Assembly: GCA_028673005.1 (NCBI GenBank)
Contig: CM054115.1
Span: forward strand, 52,651,738-52,715,737
DNA length: 64,000 nucleotides
Source of the DNA: Tanypteryx hageni
Lineage: Eukaryota; Arthropoda; Insecta; Odonata; Petaluridae
Direction: 5' to 3'
Numbering within the stretch: the stretch's first letter is position 1; the number at the start of each line of letters is the position of its first letter. This document shows, one piece after another, positions 45,692-57,717 of the stretch. The position numbers and the translations under genes are program-made. The notes under the pieces are model-generated. The model was not told where the DNA came from and did no database searches. It saw nothing but the letters and a program-made list of their open reading frames with translations.

Positions 45692-47369
45692 AGTGCTGAA
45701 TGACTGTATAAGTGCTTCAAACAAGTTCAATGTAAATATTATTAATAATGCAACCTAATTTAATGTAAATAAAATTAAGTTAATACATATATATGTATTA
45801 TCTATATAAATTTTTTAAATAAAAAATCATTTTTCTATTATTACTTGTTTATCGAGTTCATTGTTACGTAAACGGTAATAGTGATAATGGTTTCGGAATA
45901 TTTTTCCTCTTGTCAAACTCTAAATTAGTGGATGAGTGTCGAGATACTATTTCGGAGAAAGGAAGTGATTCTACCACCTTCCTCCCTGCAAATGCGGACT
46001 TTGTTCGAATAAAAATACTTGGTTTATCTCATCCCGTTTTGATGTCCTCCACCGTTTCTTGTAATAAGGAGTACCTCTCAGCGGAGTTTTTATTTCTACT
46101 TAATGGAAAGCCTACCAAGTTATCAAGATTATTGCATTACTTCCATCAGTGGCTTATTTATTCAAGCGCATGCCTTCCTATCTGTTCATGTTTGGCAGAC
46201 TGCCGTTTTTTGCGGGATTTCGTTATTGCTAGATTTGCCTTGCTAAAACGATAGGGAAAAAGAAAGAGAGAAAATGCAATTAATATTACCAAAGGATGTT
46301 TTAACAAACAAGTTGGCGTTATTTTTTGGGACGCGATTCCGCGTCTGAACCTTGCTCGCGAGTCGCTCGGGAGTTAATTAACGGGAGAATTGATTTTCTC
46401 CCACTCCGCCTTGCCTCTTGTTCGGCGACGTTTTGTTCCTTCTTCGGAGATAACGTTCGAAGAATTCGTACGTGACTTGGCGTGGCGCTGCGGAAAATCT
46501 AGTTTTGTGTGTTCATCGAGGCTCGTGACTCCAAAAAACTACGAGAGAATCGATTCACCTTTAATGGCTTACGTCTAGGTTCGAATTTAAATAATGAGGA
46601 GAAAGACCTCGACCGTGGGGGACTCAATCATTTGGTAAAAGAGACAACTGGAATTTAGTTTCGCTAGCGCAAAGAAGCATCCGCGATTAGGTTACAATTA
46701 TGAAATATCGGTCTCACCCTATGGCTGGACTCCAATCGAGATGAATTTCTAGCCTGGACGACCTACCTCTCAGGATAGTTGCTTTGTAGCTGAAGAGAAC
46801 ATTTTGTTTTATCAAATATTTAGCGGCCTTTAAACTTTTCTTGATTGATTGCAATATAGCTTTTCGATGCTTGTCGTGTCATTTCTTCTGAGAAAAGGAT
46901 TAATTATTTCCCTTCAAAATCGATTTTCGCTTTATTTGGAGCGTCTCTCAAAGTACTCGATGTTTTCCAACGGGTTAATTTCCTTTCTGGATGCTGTCTT
47001 TTTTTGCCGCCACTCGGAAATGCGATTTTAATGCGAGCGTCCATCTGCATCATTTCCCGGCGGTTTTTTCGTTCGCATCACGCCTTCGGGCTTCGCAGTA
47101 TGCGCCTTATGCTTCCTGAAGAGAAGAGGAAGGAAAGCCCTCCATCCTCCTAATCTTACGGACGTGACGCCACATGCTGGCTCTCCGTCCCCTCCTCCCC
47201 CTCCTTCCTCCCACGCACTCCTTCATTCATTCTCACCTCCCTTCTCGACGCCATCCGCTCTGCTGCCATGGTTACACGGAGTAGAGCGTTTGCTCTAAGG
47301 TGAAAACTTTTCAGGAAGCTTAGGAGGGACATTTTCAAGAATGTAGCGACCATAAGGAGGAACATATAA
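45692..47369. other. Unassigned DNA, 1.7 kb
   Basis: One 114-codon frame (45910-46254) without known motif. Nothing else recognised. Confidence 0.45.
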
Positions 47370-47592
47370 CAGTGGCGTATTTATGATGCATTTATTGATG
47401 GATCAGCCTTAGATAAACTGCTGTAATAGATATCCGATAGCTTGGTGTAACCGGTGGGGGTTTTCTGGGACTAATTGGGATATAAATCATCTTCTCGAAA
47501 ACCTGGACAGTTATTGGGACATTTCACAAAGCAGGACGGTTGATTAAAAGAAGGGACTAGCCCTCCAAATTTAGTAAGGTTGGTCACCCTAG
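47370..47592. mobile_element. Possible MITE pair remnant
   Basis: Begins cagtggcgtatttatg, a hAT-style end. It finishes, inverted, tagggtgaccaacctt, which resembles the end of the 57.7-kb hAT (taaggtgaccat). The two ends are not inverses of each other, so these may be two truncated elements. Confidence 0.3.
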
Positions 47593-48113
47593 TTTTCTGT
47601 CCGCATATCCACCTCTCACTATCTCTTCACTCCTTCCGTTTCTCACTTCATTTCTCTCCACTCTCCATCTCTCTTCCTTAATTCATTCCCTTGCTCCGCA
47701 TTTGAATTGCATTCAATGTATTCTCGGAAGCTCGCTCTCGAGTGGCTGTATAGAAAGGTTTTGAAGTTCTTCGCATTTCGGTTCGGGTTACGGAGAGAGG
47801 GGAAAATGGGAAATTGCGTCATGGATGGGATATGTACATAGTCGGAAGTGTACTGCGATCCCATCCCAGGCGTCCATATGCGCGCGGAAAGGGATTACTG
47901 CGCTTTTTTCCCTTTGTGTTTATTTTTACTGGTGCGAGTTTAGTTTCGCTTTTGTTTTTTCCATGCAAAGGGTGAGAGAGCGAGAGGTCACGCTTCCGAC
48001 GGGATTGAGCTTTGGAGTTTGTGGGATGCACATGTTTGCGCGTGTGTGCGAATCTCTCTGCTTGTAATAAAAAAAATGTTGGAGCGTCGGTTTGTTTTTC
48101 TGCAGTTTTTTTA
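47593..48113. other. Unassigned DNA
   Basis: No feature recognised. Confidence 0.5.
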
Positions 48114-48121
48114 ATTGCGCG

Positions 48122-48416
48122 CAGGTCCGGCCCAAACTACCGGCGCCCCTGACGGTTGCCCGGGGCACCATAATATTGTGGGCGCTAACCCAACCTTCTA
48201 TCTATACATTACTTGCAAGTGAATAAATATTGGATACCAATTTATATCGCGGAACACGCTGAAATCTAGATGAAATTCCTTTTACTTTTTGTCATCAATT
48301 ATTTACGGAGCAATGAATGAATTAACAAGTTATTTTAAAATTATCTTAACAAAAATGGAAGGAGGCACTGGAGCGGTTTCTCACACGGGGCACCAAAATG
48401 CCTCGGGCCGCCCCTA
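48122..48416. mobile_element. hAT-type MITE, 295 bp
   Basis: Perfect 8-bp flanking repeat attgcgcg (48114-48121 and 48417-48424). Ends caggtccggccc and, inverted, taggggcggccc. The interior includes gatataaattggta...cacttgcaagtaat in reverse, shared with 29469-29655. CAGGGGCGGCC-type ends plus an 8-bp TSD indicate hAT. Confidence 0.8.
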
Positions 48417-48424
48417 ATTGCGCG

Positions 48425-49158
48425 TTGTCTATAATTTCTCATTTTGCCCGAGGGAACCTACTGGGATTCTTTTTCTGCTATAAACCATCGTCTACGTCGT
48501 TTTGATGTGGGCTTTTTTTAAGGTTTGTCAGGGTGAAAATTCTTTTTTCTTTCACGATGGAAATACGTCTGTTCCTGACGTCTACTTGTCAAGAGAAAAT
48601 TCGTCATTTTCACTCTGTTATGCTTTCCTGGAAATTTCTCTTTCTTTATGCGTTGCTTTTTAACGTATTAATGACGTTTCCTGGAATTTGCTACCGAGGA
48701 AAGGATCTCATTTGTTTCAAATCTCCGCCCAAAACGGAAGATTAAAACATCGCTTGGTTATCTCATCGGAATTCGTATTTGCTCGCATAATTTACACTCA
48801 TTTGATTCGCGATTTTAATTACCTTATCAGATGCATATCACTCTTTATTCTCCATTTTTCCATAGTTGTTTCATTTTATGAACGATAAATTAGGTCAAAC
48901 TTACGTGCAATAAATCCTTGTCGAACGCGGGTTTACACGACACGGATTTGATTGCACACGGTGAAATAAATATGGCACGCATGAGATTTAATTATTCGCG
49001 ATCCTGAATTGGGCGCTCTCTGGATTTTACGTATTCACGTGACATAGCCTGTATGAAAATGTGATTTTTTTCATTTAATTTATGTGACTCGGTTTTGTCC
49101 AACGCAGCCCTTTCCCAGGACGTGATCCCCGCGTTGCGCAAGGAACCACTGAAGCATC
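48425..49158. other. Unassigned DNA
   Basis: No feature recognised. Confidence 0.5.
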
Positions 49159-49166
49159 GTTTATGG

Positions 49167-49821
49167 CAGTAGCACCCAAATTCGGGACGCGACCCAAAGC
49201 AGGGTCGCGGGGCCTCTTCCACATAGTCTAACCCCAGTGTCGATGCACTTTAATGCTTTCCTATGTTGGGACCACTGTGGGGTTCCTCCTCCAATCTCTC
49301 TTCCCCTTCTGAAATTTCCTGTCCATTTCTTCACAGTTGAATAACTGGATGCAACGTCTGCTGCATATTTGCATGGATGCCTTGTGCGACTAAACATTTC
49401 GAAAAAAAAGTAACGATTCACAACTCGGTGCTTGAATTTCGCCATGTCAGTTGAGAGTTTGAACAACTACACTAAATGATTTTCTGAGAACTGCAGCGAG
49501 TATTATCATTAATCTGTGTATACATCGTCGCTAGATGCAAAGCTACAATATGTAAAAACGACATTCCCTCCCCTTTTCCCTTCCTACCTAGGCCGAGAAC
49601 TTTTCAGCCGCCCCTCGTATTTCGTAATTTAGAAGAAGCTGTTCGATGCGGTAATGTTGGCGTTTTTGATGCAATTTCACGATTTGAAGGTGTATTTGTA
49701 TCGATATACATTTATATACATATTTAAACTTAAGCATAAGCTTGAGGGTGGGTGGGTGGATCTGTTGGTGGCCAATTTAGGGTCGCGGGAAAATAAAATA
49801 AAGGTTGTGAACGAACCACTG
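49167..49821. mobile_element. hAT-type MITE, 655 bp, carrying an HTH fragment
   Basis: Flanks gtttatgg (49159-49166) and gtttatag (49822-49829), 7 of 8 identical. Ends cagtagcaccc and, inverted, cagtggttcgttc, each followed by a cgcgaccc block. Inside it, minus strand about 49210-49350 codes for a possible transposase HTH. Confidence 0.65.
49210..49466 (-). pseudogene. Possible mariner/SETMAR-type DNA-binding domain fragment
   Basis: The minus-strand frame contains SSYSTVKKWTGNFRRGREIG. Mariner/SETMAR-type helix-turn-helix domains typically read SYSTVKKWxxEFKRGR at the second HTH, followed by a DDPRxGRP hook. The hook here is replaced by GGGTPQWSQHRKA. Only this domain is visible; no catalytic DDD region follows. 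Could be coincidence, but the recognition-helix match is good. Confidence 0.45.
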
Positions 49822-49829
49822 GTTTATAG

Positions 49830-51170
49830 ATTATATAGTAAAAATTCTCTTCTTTTTTTTCAAGGCTTGCGCCAGTTCTCACCGGCTTTTCTTTTATAAA
49901 CCCTTGGGGAGTGTTTCGTCCCCTTCCTCCCCACTACTCATTAAGTCCCGGTTCTCTCGTTTCGGCCACTCCATCGACCTGTTTTCGAGATTACTCTCCT
50001 CAGCGGTTTATTAAATGCCAGCTCATAATCTCGATGGATTTTAATGGGTGGTCCCGTCGGTAATTAAGCCGTTGCGAGTCATTCGAGCTTCTCCCGGTGC
50101 GCTCCGTTAATGCTGAGGGACGGGTATCGATTCCTTCTTTCATTCATCCCACAAGGGAGAGCAGAGGAAAAATTAATCAAAAGGATGGAAGAAACGGAAA
50201 AATAAAAATTACGGGACTTTTCGAAGATAAAAGCGTGCCATGGAATGGATTCTGCCGCTCTCTTTCTCTCTCTGTTAGGTCGTCGGGGTTCATATGGCAC
50301 GATCCGTTCGATTTTCCGGGGTGTTCGTTATTTCTTTCTATTCCGTGTATTTTTTAAATTGCCCCTTCGGCGATTATTTTTTGTTATTAGTGCGGTGGGC
50401 GTGGTTTGGATTATCCGTGGGCGTATGGCGTATCCTGTCGGGGTTTTTCTTCTTTTGTTCGAGTTGCGATGCTCGATTTTGTGATTAGCCTGAGGAGCAC
50501 GCGATTGCCTCGAACAGAGAGACTCAGTTTATTTTAGGTCTACTGTTTTTATTCTGGGATCGCGAGCAATTTTATCGCAACAGAAAATATCAGACGTTTT
50601 CTTTTAACTTAATACCTCATATTTTTGTGTGTATAACGTTTGACGGTAGCGCTCTAGTTTTTTATCTTCGAAGTCTCCGTTTACCACTTTGTTGTGTGCT
50701 ATCCCAGGGAAATGATAAATATGAGGATTCATCCATTCGCAGGCGTATAAAAAATGATCCGGCTGACTTTTAGGTGACCTTTTTCTCATAAGCCTCAAAT
50801 TATTGTACGAAGGCACATGAAGAAATGTTTGCTGTTATATTTTAGTGATTTTTTTCGTGGTTGTCAGGCCATGATGCGTACATTTACGAAGTAAGTTCAG
50901 TTTTATTAAAAGATGAAAAAATGCTGGAATTTACTTTTCTGGGGTCAGAAAATTAATCCTTTATTAATTATAATGATTAATTATTACAACGAACATCAAT
51001 GTGGATCTTGTTAATTTCATTCCAGACCAGTTTTTTAAGTAAAATTTATACACTAAAAATGGCTTGACGGAGTCTTTATGTTTCGAAGATCTCGGCTCGT
51101 GGCTGGGATCAAACTGATAAGCTACAATAGAAATGAAAGACTTGTAATTTCCACTAAAAATATTTTCTCG
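49830..51170. other. Unassigned DNA, 1.3 kb
   Basis: No feature recognised. Confidence 0.5.
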
Positions 51171-51204
51171 ACCGGTTTCGCCTATTACAGGATCATCAGG
51201 TGAT
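51171..51204 (-). repeat. Hammerhead-like core repeat (CTGATGA-hairpin-GAAAC)
   Basis: Minus strand: CTGATGA (51199-51193), TCCTGTAATAGGC with a CCT/AGG stem, then GAAACCGGTCGAG. Shares GAAACC after the hairpin with 24061. Repeat fragment. Confidence 0.55.
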
Positions 51205-51284
51205 GAAATCAATAAGTCATTCATTTCTATTATGGAATCTTTCCACAAAGTGGAGCCTTCCGAAGTGGATTTTGTCTATCCAAT

Positions 51285-51328
51285 AGCCATAATGCGTATT
51301 TCGGCTACAAAGTATCCATCATTAGTGG
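51285..51328 (-). repeat. CTAATGA-hairpin-GAAATACGC repeat copy
   Basis: Minus strand CACTAATGATGG, ATAC-TTT-GTA stem, GCCGAAATACGCATTATGG. Best preserved member of the subfamily also seen at 1371, 5111 and 43699. It lies only 80 bp from the copy at 51171, so two subfamilies sit side by side. Confidence 0.55.
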
Positions 51329-52169
51329 CGATGTTACCGATGGTAGACTCAATAGAAGTGAAAGTTTTTTTTTAACGTGATGCATGTATGGTTGCTTCAA
51401 AAACCGATAAAACCGTCCGTGAATTCGTAAGCGTTGATTATCATCCGTTATCATTTTCGCGATAACTCGGCTCCCCTACAAACTAGGGGATGCGTTCTGA
51501 AGAATGTGGATCCATATTTTGTGGGCCTAGCTTTGCATAGTGAATGTGGGGCTGCGCTCATTATCTCTTCGGGCATCCTCCTCTAGTCCCGAAATTCCCA
51601 AGCCTCTTCCTGATAGAGTGTTGTTGTCGGTTATCTAGGCTCATAGACGACGAACTCTTGCCCTTCCTCCCTCCACAACCTAGAATCCCACATCACAAGT
51701 CCGACCAACCAAATGTAAGGCATAATTTTTGGTATTAAACAAACAGTGCTGTAGCGAATACGTGTTATAGAGGGCAGGGTGTAACTCCGCTACTGCGGTG
51801 CTATACAGACACAGAGAGAGATAGCGCACTCGCCGACGGTACCAGCGAGCTAATTCGCACGATTCCGTTCGTTTCGAAGTTTTTATTTTTAGTCGGGGAA
51901 ACGCCTCCTGTCAATTTGTAGTACGTGCTAATCGTGGGAAAGGAATAGAGCCCTCTGACACCGTAAATATCGGGAGGGATCATCAATAAGTAACCATAAT
52001 TTTGTTCCTGTCATTTCAAATTAGACGCTAAACAACGAACTTTGAAAAGCGTCTGAAATGTGTGTTGTTCTGTTCGGAGGGCTAAAAAAGCATCTCGATA
52101 GTCAACGTTTCACGTGTAAAGGCGACATTGGCAGTCGTCGCGGACTGGTTTACGTCACCGTGCATGACC
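51329..52169. other. Unassigned DNA
   Basis: No feature recognised. Confidence 0.5.
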
Positions 52170-52177
52170 GTCTAATT

Positions 52178-52480
52178 CAGTGGTTCCCAAACCTTTTTGT
52201 CTACGACCAAAATTTTGAAATCACATTCGCCTTGCGACCCAAATGATACCGGTACCTATTCAGCACCCCAGCAAATCGCTGTAGATTTATTAGCACGTAT
52301 ATCACTGTAAAATCAAGCGAAGTTTAGAAGCGAAATATCGCTATTCAATCTTTTTTCATAATTTTTACCTTTTACATTTATTCTTGCTAGTATAAAAAAT
52401 TTACAGTTTTTCAGTTTGGGAGTGGGGGTCATATGCGACCCATCATATGGTCTTCGCGACCCTGGATTTGGGAATCCCTG
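52178..52480. mobile_element. hAT-type MITE, 303 bp, perfect TSD
   Basis: Perfect 8-bp TSD gtctaatt (52170-52177 and 52481-52488). Ends cagtggttcccaaacc and, inverted, cagggattcccaaatcc, followed by complementary gacc/ggtc and cgcgacc blocks. No coding capacity. Confidence 0.9.
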
Positions 52481-52655
52481 GTCTAATTCAAAGCCATAGC
52501 AATCTTCCGTTGCGCTGGGGCGATTGCCTGCTGAACAAACCAGATGGCCATATTCGGAAAAATAGCTGAAATTTTGGTTACTTATTGATACACCCTCTTC
52601 AACTGGTAACCCATTTCAAGTTGACATTCGTTATAATTTAAACGTTGTATTGACG

Positions 52656-53072
52656 TGATAATTAAGACGAAACCATGGATTAGTTTAATTTATTCACTTT
52701 TTATTAAAAACAAATTTTTACCCAAATTCCTCACGGATTTGGGTTTTGTCTTAAATAAACTCCATTCTCTCAGCTATGGAACTTATGAGGTCCCGAGTCC
52801 GTATCTCAATTTTTACTCATTCAAAAAATGTAGTTTCATAAAGCCCTGCACTGGTATCAATGCTTTTCTTGAGGGGAGGGGTAGGAGTGAAACAATGGGA
52901 CCGGAAAAACAATTCTTTATAATTAAAATTTTGGAATTTCGGAATTTTTCCTTCGAGTATAACCAATGACCTATCATCATACCAAATTTCAGCTCTGTAA
53001 CCCTTCGAGTAGTGCCTTAAGTTTTTATGTCCTCTTATTAAGAAGCAGCTATTTATAATAGATAGATAGATA
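52656..53072 (-). mobile_element. Helitron-like family fragment
   Basis: Shares with 41030-41366, in the same order, gtatctcaatttt, the aaagcc(t)tg...tg block, ccaaat(t/a)tca, gtgcct(a/t)aa, atcctc and aagaagc...tata. The hairpin end is absent, so it is truncated on the left. Ends in gatagatagata. Confidence 0.5.
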
Positions 53073-55500
53073 TGATTCCAAGTCGTCCATATAAAAGATT
53101 AATACGTGCAATAACTTCATCTTAATAGTTGAAATTTATATACATATACGAGATTTTTAAAGGCGATTGTAGATTTTCCTCGCGAATAAAGTGGTGGAGA
53201 TAAAAAAAACGACTCTGTTCGATTTACTCTCGAGCTCTGACAGCTTCAATTACGCACGTAATTCGTTTCAGCTTCTTTTTTGACAGTTTCCGACATTGTT
53301 CTGAGAATAAAAAACCCGGCGGAAAAAAATGGCGCGCGGACGGAAATGATCAATTTAAGGTTTAGTAGCGCGTAAAAACTCTAATTTACGTCTCTGGTCG
53401 GGCTCTAGTTTAATTTTTTTTTCGTAGTACTTTCTCTTTCCTTTCCAGAATGAGACATATAGAGTAATCAAAGGAACTCGTAGACTGCTTCATTTTTTCC
53501 GTTGCTCTGGGTAAAAATTAAGACATTAGAGAGTTCCGCGAGAAAACGAGACGTTTTTCTGCTCTCGTTTTTTTTAAACTCATCCTTTCGTATAAAGTTG
53601 TACTGTCACCGATGCATTGAAAGAGAACCTCGTGGGAACGAGCCTTCAGCTTTGACGAACGGGACCTATGCATCCGCGAGACGTGTTTGCCGACACCGGA
53701 AGTCCTCTAGGAGAAAATAAAAAAAAAGAAAAGCGGCGTGGGATCCGGAAATGGTCATATCATCCCGCTTAGAGGGTCCTTTGTCGCGTTGAAAGGGACC
53801 TATATTTAAGGGACTTCCTATTGGGCCGACCATTAAGAGAACGTGTCTATGTATAACGTCATTGGATTTTAAGGTCTCGGCCACTAGAACTTGAAACGAC
53901 TGTTGCGTATCTCTCCGGACGTCGTTGTTGTTCGATTTCTTTGTGAATCCCTGCCGTTCGGTCTTATTGTTAGGGTCATTTGTTTAACTTTCACGCCGAG
54001 TTAATAAAAAGACTTATTTGGTGTGCTTATCTTCGGGCATTTACTGAAAATGTAGGACGAAATTTACGAGTCGAAATATGAGTTGGCGATGAAAATATTA
54101 CATTTTCAGCCTTTTCTATGGCAGCGCGCGCGAATGTTTTCGTAATGGCGTTGTTTCCTGTACTAGTCTTATTTCTTAGGTCGGTAATTGTATCGAAGAG
54201 AATTTTAATCATTATATCGCTTTTAGGATTATAAAAAAATATCACATTATATTTTACTTTAGAAATGTCTTATTGCCTAAGGTAATTTGTAGTTGTATTC
54301 TTTAATTTGTTTAATATTGAAAACGATACTTTTTTATGTTCTGCTTCGTTTTATTTTTACCCTATAACGGGGGCATTTTCTATTATGTCTCAAGCTATGT
54401 CAAACAGAGTGCTTTGTGTTGGATAGTGTTGAACAGTTTTTGATTAAACTTGCACCTGATCGATAGGGATCACTACCTTTCTGTTTTGTGTGTTTACTCT
54501 ATAATAAAACACACGGAGATGCATATTATACCGGTTTCCGTGCTTGATAACAGGAATTTTATCGCGGTGCCATTAATCCTTCTCCGTGAATCGATATCAG
54601 CAAAGTCGTGATCTTGCGAAACGATGAAAGGCTCGGATTATCTAATCCGCGAAACCTTTGGCACGCACCAATTGGATAGCCAGCGATACGAGACCAAAAG
54701 TGCCTACGGGGTAAATCATCACGGCCATTAATTCGAGAGTCAAGCCTTGTTTTAATCTTCGATCGTTTTCGCGCTTTCTCTATGGTATATCGTGATTATT
54801 GTCGAATTATTTGTGAAGATCTTTGGCGCGTAAAAGCCTTTCAGTGCGTTTTATTCCTTCGCCTACGTTTATAAGTTATAAGTTTCTTTCGACTTTAAAT
54901 GAGTGGCCTCTCGCCTTTACCGCCGGAGTGAAATACGTGACATCCAGGATTTAACGGTTTGAACTGGGAGTTAACGAGATTTATTCTATAATTAATTGTT
55001 AATCTTTCGAAACCAAATAATTCACAATAGCCCGCCTCAATTTCTATGAAATGCATGATATTTGTGATAAAAGCGTTTTTCTGTTATAATAGATCGCCGA
55101 ATTTTTAACCGTGCCTATACTGTCGGGCATCTGTCGCTAAAACTTTTGTTACCTTAATTTTCGGTCATTCGTGTAAGGTAGTAATCTATTTCCAAAACGT
55201 AGTTTTGTAGTCTTATAACTCCTTTTCTGTGCATTAGCGGCCGCTTATTATTATCGATGGTTATTGTTATCTGCAAGTTATTGCAATCGGGTGCGTCATT
55301 TCTAAACCAAATCTAGTTTAAGCAGGACTTCTGTGTATAGGTAGTTATCAGGCGCTTAATGTATTCATTTAAATTGAACTCAGCGTAATCTCATTACGCG
55401 GTATCTGGTGCGAGAATCCAAAGCTGGAGTGGTCATGGATACTTACAGAATGAGTTTTTAAGCAACAAAAATTTAAGTGCTTCTATTCCAATAGTTGCCG
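53073..55500. other. Unassigned DNA, 2.4 kb
   Basis: No feature recognised; ORFs at chance level. Confidence 0.5.
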
Positions 55501-55642
55501 ATGAAATGAAGTGATCTTAAGATCCTATACAAACGGGCATAAGCTGTAAAGTTGGAAATATTTTTTAAACGATAAAATTCCTAAATGGTAAATTGAAATT
55601 AACGCTTCCTACATTTAGAAATATTTGAAACGAGAAAATATT

Positions 55643-55714
55643 CTACTATGACCGGGAATCGAACCCGGGCCTTCCACATGTCAGGCGAATATTCTAACAC
55701 TGACCTATAAGAAT
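55643..55714 (-). tRNA. tRNA-Gly-like sequence, anticodon GAC (probably non-functional)
   Basis: D arm GTCAGTGTTAGAAT, anticodon stem TTCGC/GTGGA fully paired counting G-U, loop CTGACAT with U before triplet GAC, T arm CCGGG-TTCGATT-CCCGG. The T arm is perfect. The acceptor pairs poorly. A Gly-like body with a Val-like triplet argues for a decayed copy. Confidence 0.35.
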
Positions 55715-55728
55715 GGGAGAATTACTCT

Positions 55729-55799
55729 GATAGGATAGTTCAATGGTAGAATATCCGCTCGGCAAGTGGAAGACTCGGGTTCGATTCCCGGGCATAGCA
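55729..55799 (+). tRNA. tRNA-Gly-like sequence, triplet GGC (probably non-functional)
   Basis: 71 nt: D arm GTTCAATGGTAGAAT, anticodon stem TCCGC/GTGGA fully paired, loop TCGGCAA giving GGC with C instead of U before it, T arm TCGGG-TTCGATT-CCCGG. The acceptor stem has several mismatches. Same triplet as in copy 1. Confidence 0.35.
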
Positions 55800-55830
55800 A
55801 AATATTTTCTCGTTTCAAATATTCCCAAAT

Positions 55831-56068
55831 GCTGTTAAACGGGGGAACCGTTAATTTCAAGTTAATCATTTAGGCATTTCGGATTTGACGATTTAACGAT
55901 GTACGATTTAAAATCGAGCTCTGTTCGTTCATTCGTTTTAAAAAAATCCGTTTTCTTCTTCCCTTCTTCTAAAAAATATCTCCTGTAATTATTTAACTTT
56001 TACCTCTAATAAATGCATTATGTGAGAAATGCTTGGTGATAGTGTTATTACATCGTTAAAATGAACTC
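55831..56068. other. Unassigned DNA
   Basis: Nothing recognised. Confidence 0.5.
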
Positions 56069-56076
56069 CCAATACG

Positions 56077-56146
56077 CAGAGGCGTAACTGGGAGATATGG
56101 CGCCTATGGCGAATGCCACCTTCTCCATACCCTAGTTACGGCACTG
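56077..56146. mobile_element. Miniature hAT-type element of only 70 bp
   Basis: Perfect 8-bp TSD ccaatacg (56069-56076 and 56147-56154). Ends cagaggcgtaactggg and, inverted, cagtgccgtaactaggg. Almost the whole element is two termini around about 38 bp. Confidence 0.8.
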
Positions 56147-56154
56147 CCAATACG

Positions 56155-57717
56155 GTAAACTACTCGAGACTCATTGGTTTAAAAAAAAACTTTTATAACT
56201 TCATTCCAATTCACCGCTACGTTCCATATTTTCTTCCTTTCTCCCTATCTCTCTCTCTCCAAATAATATACCATACTCTCTCTATCCAAATAAAATCCCG
56301 CGATGTTTTCCGCGGACATGTCCGAGCTCTCTTAACGTTTTGTTTTCAAGGTCCTCTCCCTCGGAGAGCGGCAGCAGCACTTTTAAAATTCAAGGGTATC
56401 CTCGCAGAGCGCCTTTTTCCATTGTTTTTCATTTCGCTCGGCGGGGCAGGGCGGATATGTACGTACTTTCGAATCACTTAGGCGTTTTTCCATCTGCTAG
56501 AGCCTCTTCTACTCTCCGTGCCACTCTGCACCGAGCTCGGGTTTTCGAGAACTTCAAGCGAGATTTTCACCGCGGGAGGAAGAGCAGGTTTACAGCTCTC
56601 TCCACTCTCGCCAACTATTAGAGAGAGAAAAAAAATAAACCAGAGCGATCCGACTCGGTCATCCTTCTTTCTCTCTCGTCTCCGCAGAAGTGCCCTCTTC
56701 CTAGTTCCCTTCGAGGAGCGCGTGTGTGTCTGCTCCACTTGGACCGTGCTCTCCTTTCCATGGCTGGCGACTCCATCGGATTTTTTGGACGTCTGACGCT
56801 TTTAATCGCTATATGCTTGATGCGGTGGCGGTTTTCTTCTTTTTTTCATCTCCTCCAGCTAGGAGATGCATTCCAAAATGGAGGACAGAGGGAGAATTAT
56901 CCCCGAAAAGTTTTCGAGTTTTTTTTGTGTCGTTTTTCCATTCCGGGGTTCGGTACATAGGCTAGTAAATGTGGGGGGAGAGGGGAGGATTTTTTCCGGT
57001 CGTTTTCCGCGTGCTCGATTTCGGAAAATGGAGATTCCTTTTCTCGACGCGGTTTGCGAGCGAAAAAAAGTGCCGAGTTTTTATTTCGTTTGTTTATTTT
57101 GTTTAACTTCTCCGTACACGTGTCGGGAAAATACGAGGCAGATGCACTTCCAAGATTGTCGAGGAGGAATTAGGTTGCGCGAACCGTGTCGTTTCTTCTA
57201 CGATAAGTCTTTTTTCTTCTCATAGTTTTTTATTCGTGCGCGATGCGACTCCATTCTCTCGTTCCACGCACGTGTCTGAAAGTCAACGTTTGCAGAGTCA
57301 GAAATTGATCGATTACTGTTGACCTTTTAAGCCTGCCAGGTTCTATTATCGAGTGAATTTCCTTGTCAGTGATCGCAAGCATTTAGAGTTCTATGAAAAT
57401 TAAAGCCTAATGGCACCTTTTCCATCATGCTATTTATATCGGATTAAATATAATAAAAAGGACGATTTAATGAGGCGGTGCCAAAAATATTAATTGGCAA
57501 GGGGAAAATTGAAACTAATTTGCCTCCCTTCCCTATCATCAGTGTTCTCGACGCGCTTGTTTAGTTTAGAGATTAATCATTGCATTAATTAATTATGACC
57601 ATGTACCATGAGTAAATATAATACATAATGAGGGGTGAGCAATAGGAATTGCTTCTGATAGGATTCCGTCTATCAACGCAGACTCCATACGTACTGGCAC
57701 TCGATTCGATTTTCGCT
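56155..57717. other. Unassigned DNA, 1.6 kb
   Basis: Pyrimidine-rich around 56.2-57.2 kb. Overlapping 80-120 codon frames in all plus frames, none with a family motif. Confidence 0.45.

Larger units (their letters stand above)
55501..55830. repeat. tRNA-Gly-like foldback repeat, copy 2
   Basis: Two tRNA-like sequences face away from a short spacer: one on the minus strand (about 55643-55714) and one on the plus strand (55729-55799). They are enclosed by inverted blocks aatatttgaaacgagaaaat and its complement. The left leader (aagtgatcttaagatcct, ttggaaatattttttaaacga) matches copy 1 at 21.25 kb. All four arms are more alike in their T arms than elsewhere. No host-type terminator pattern distinguishes them from a mobile repeat. 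Confidence 0.75.

Noticed and set aside
47370..47592. A complete hAT element
   Set aside because: The two recognisable ends belong to different end types and no TSD was found.
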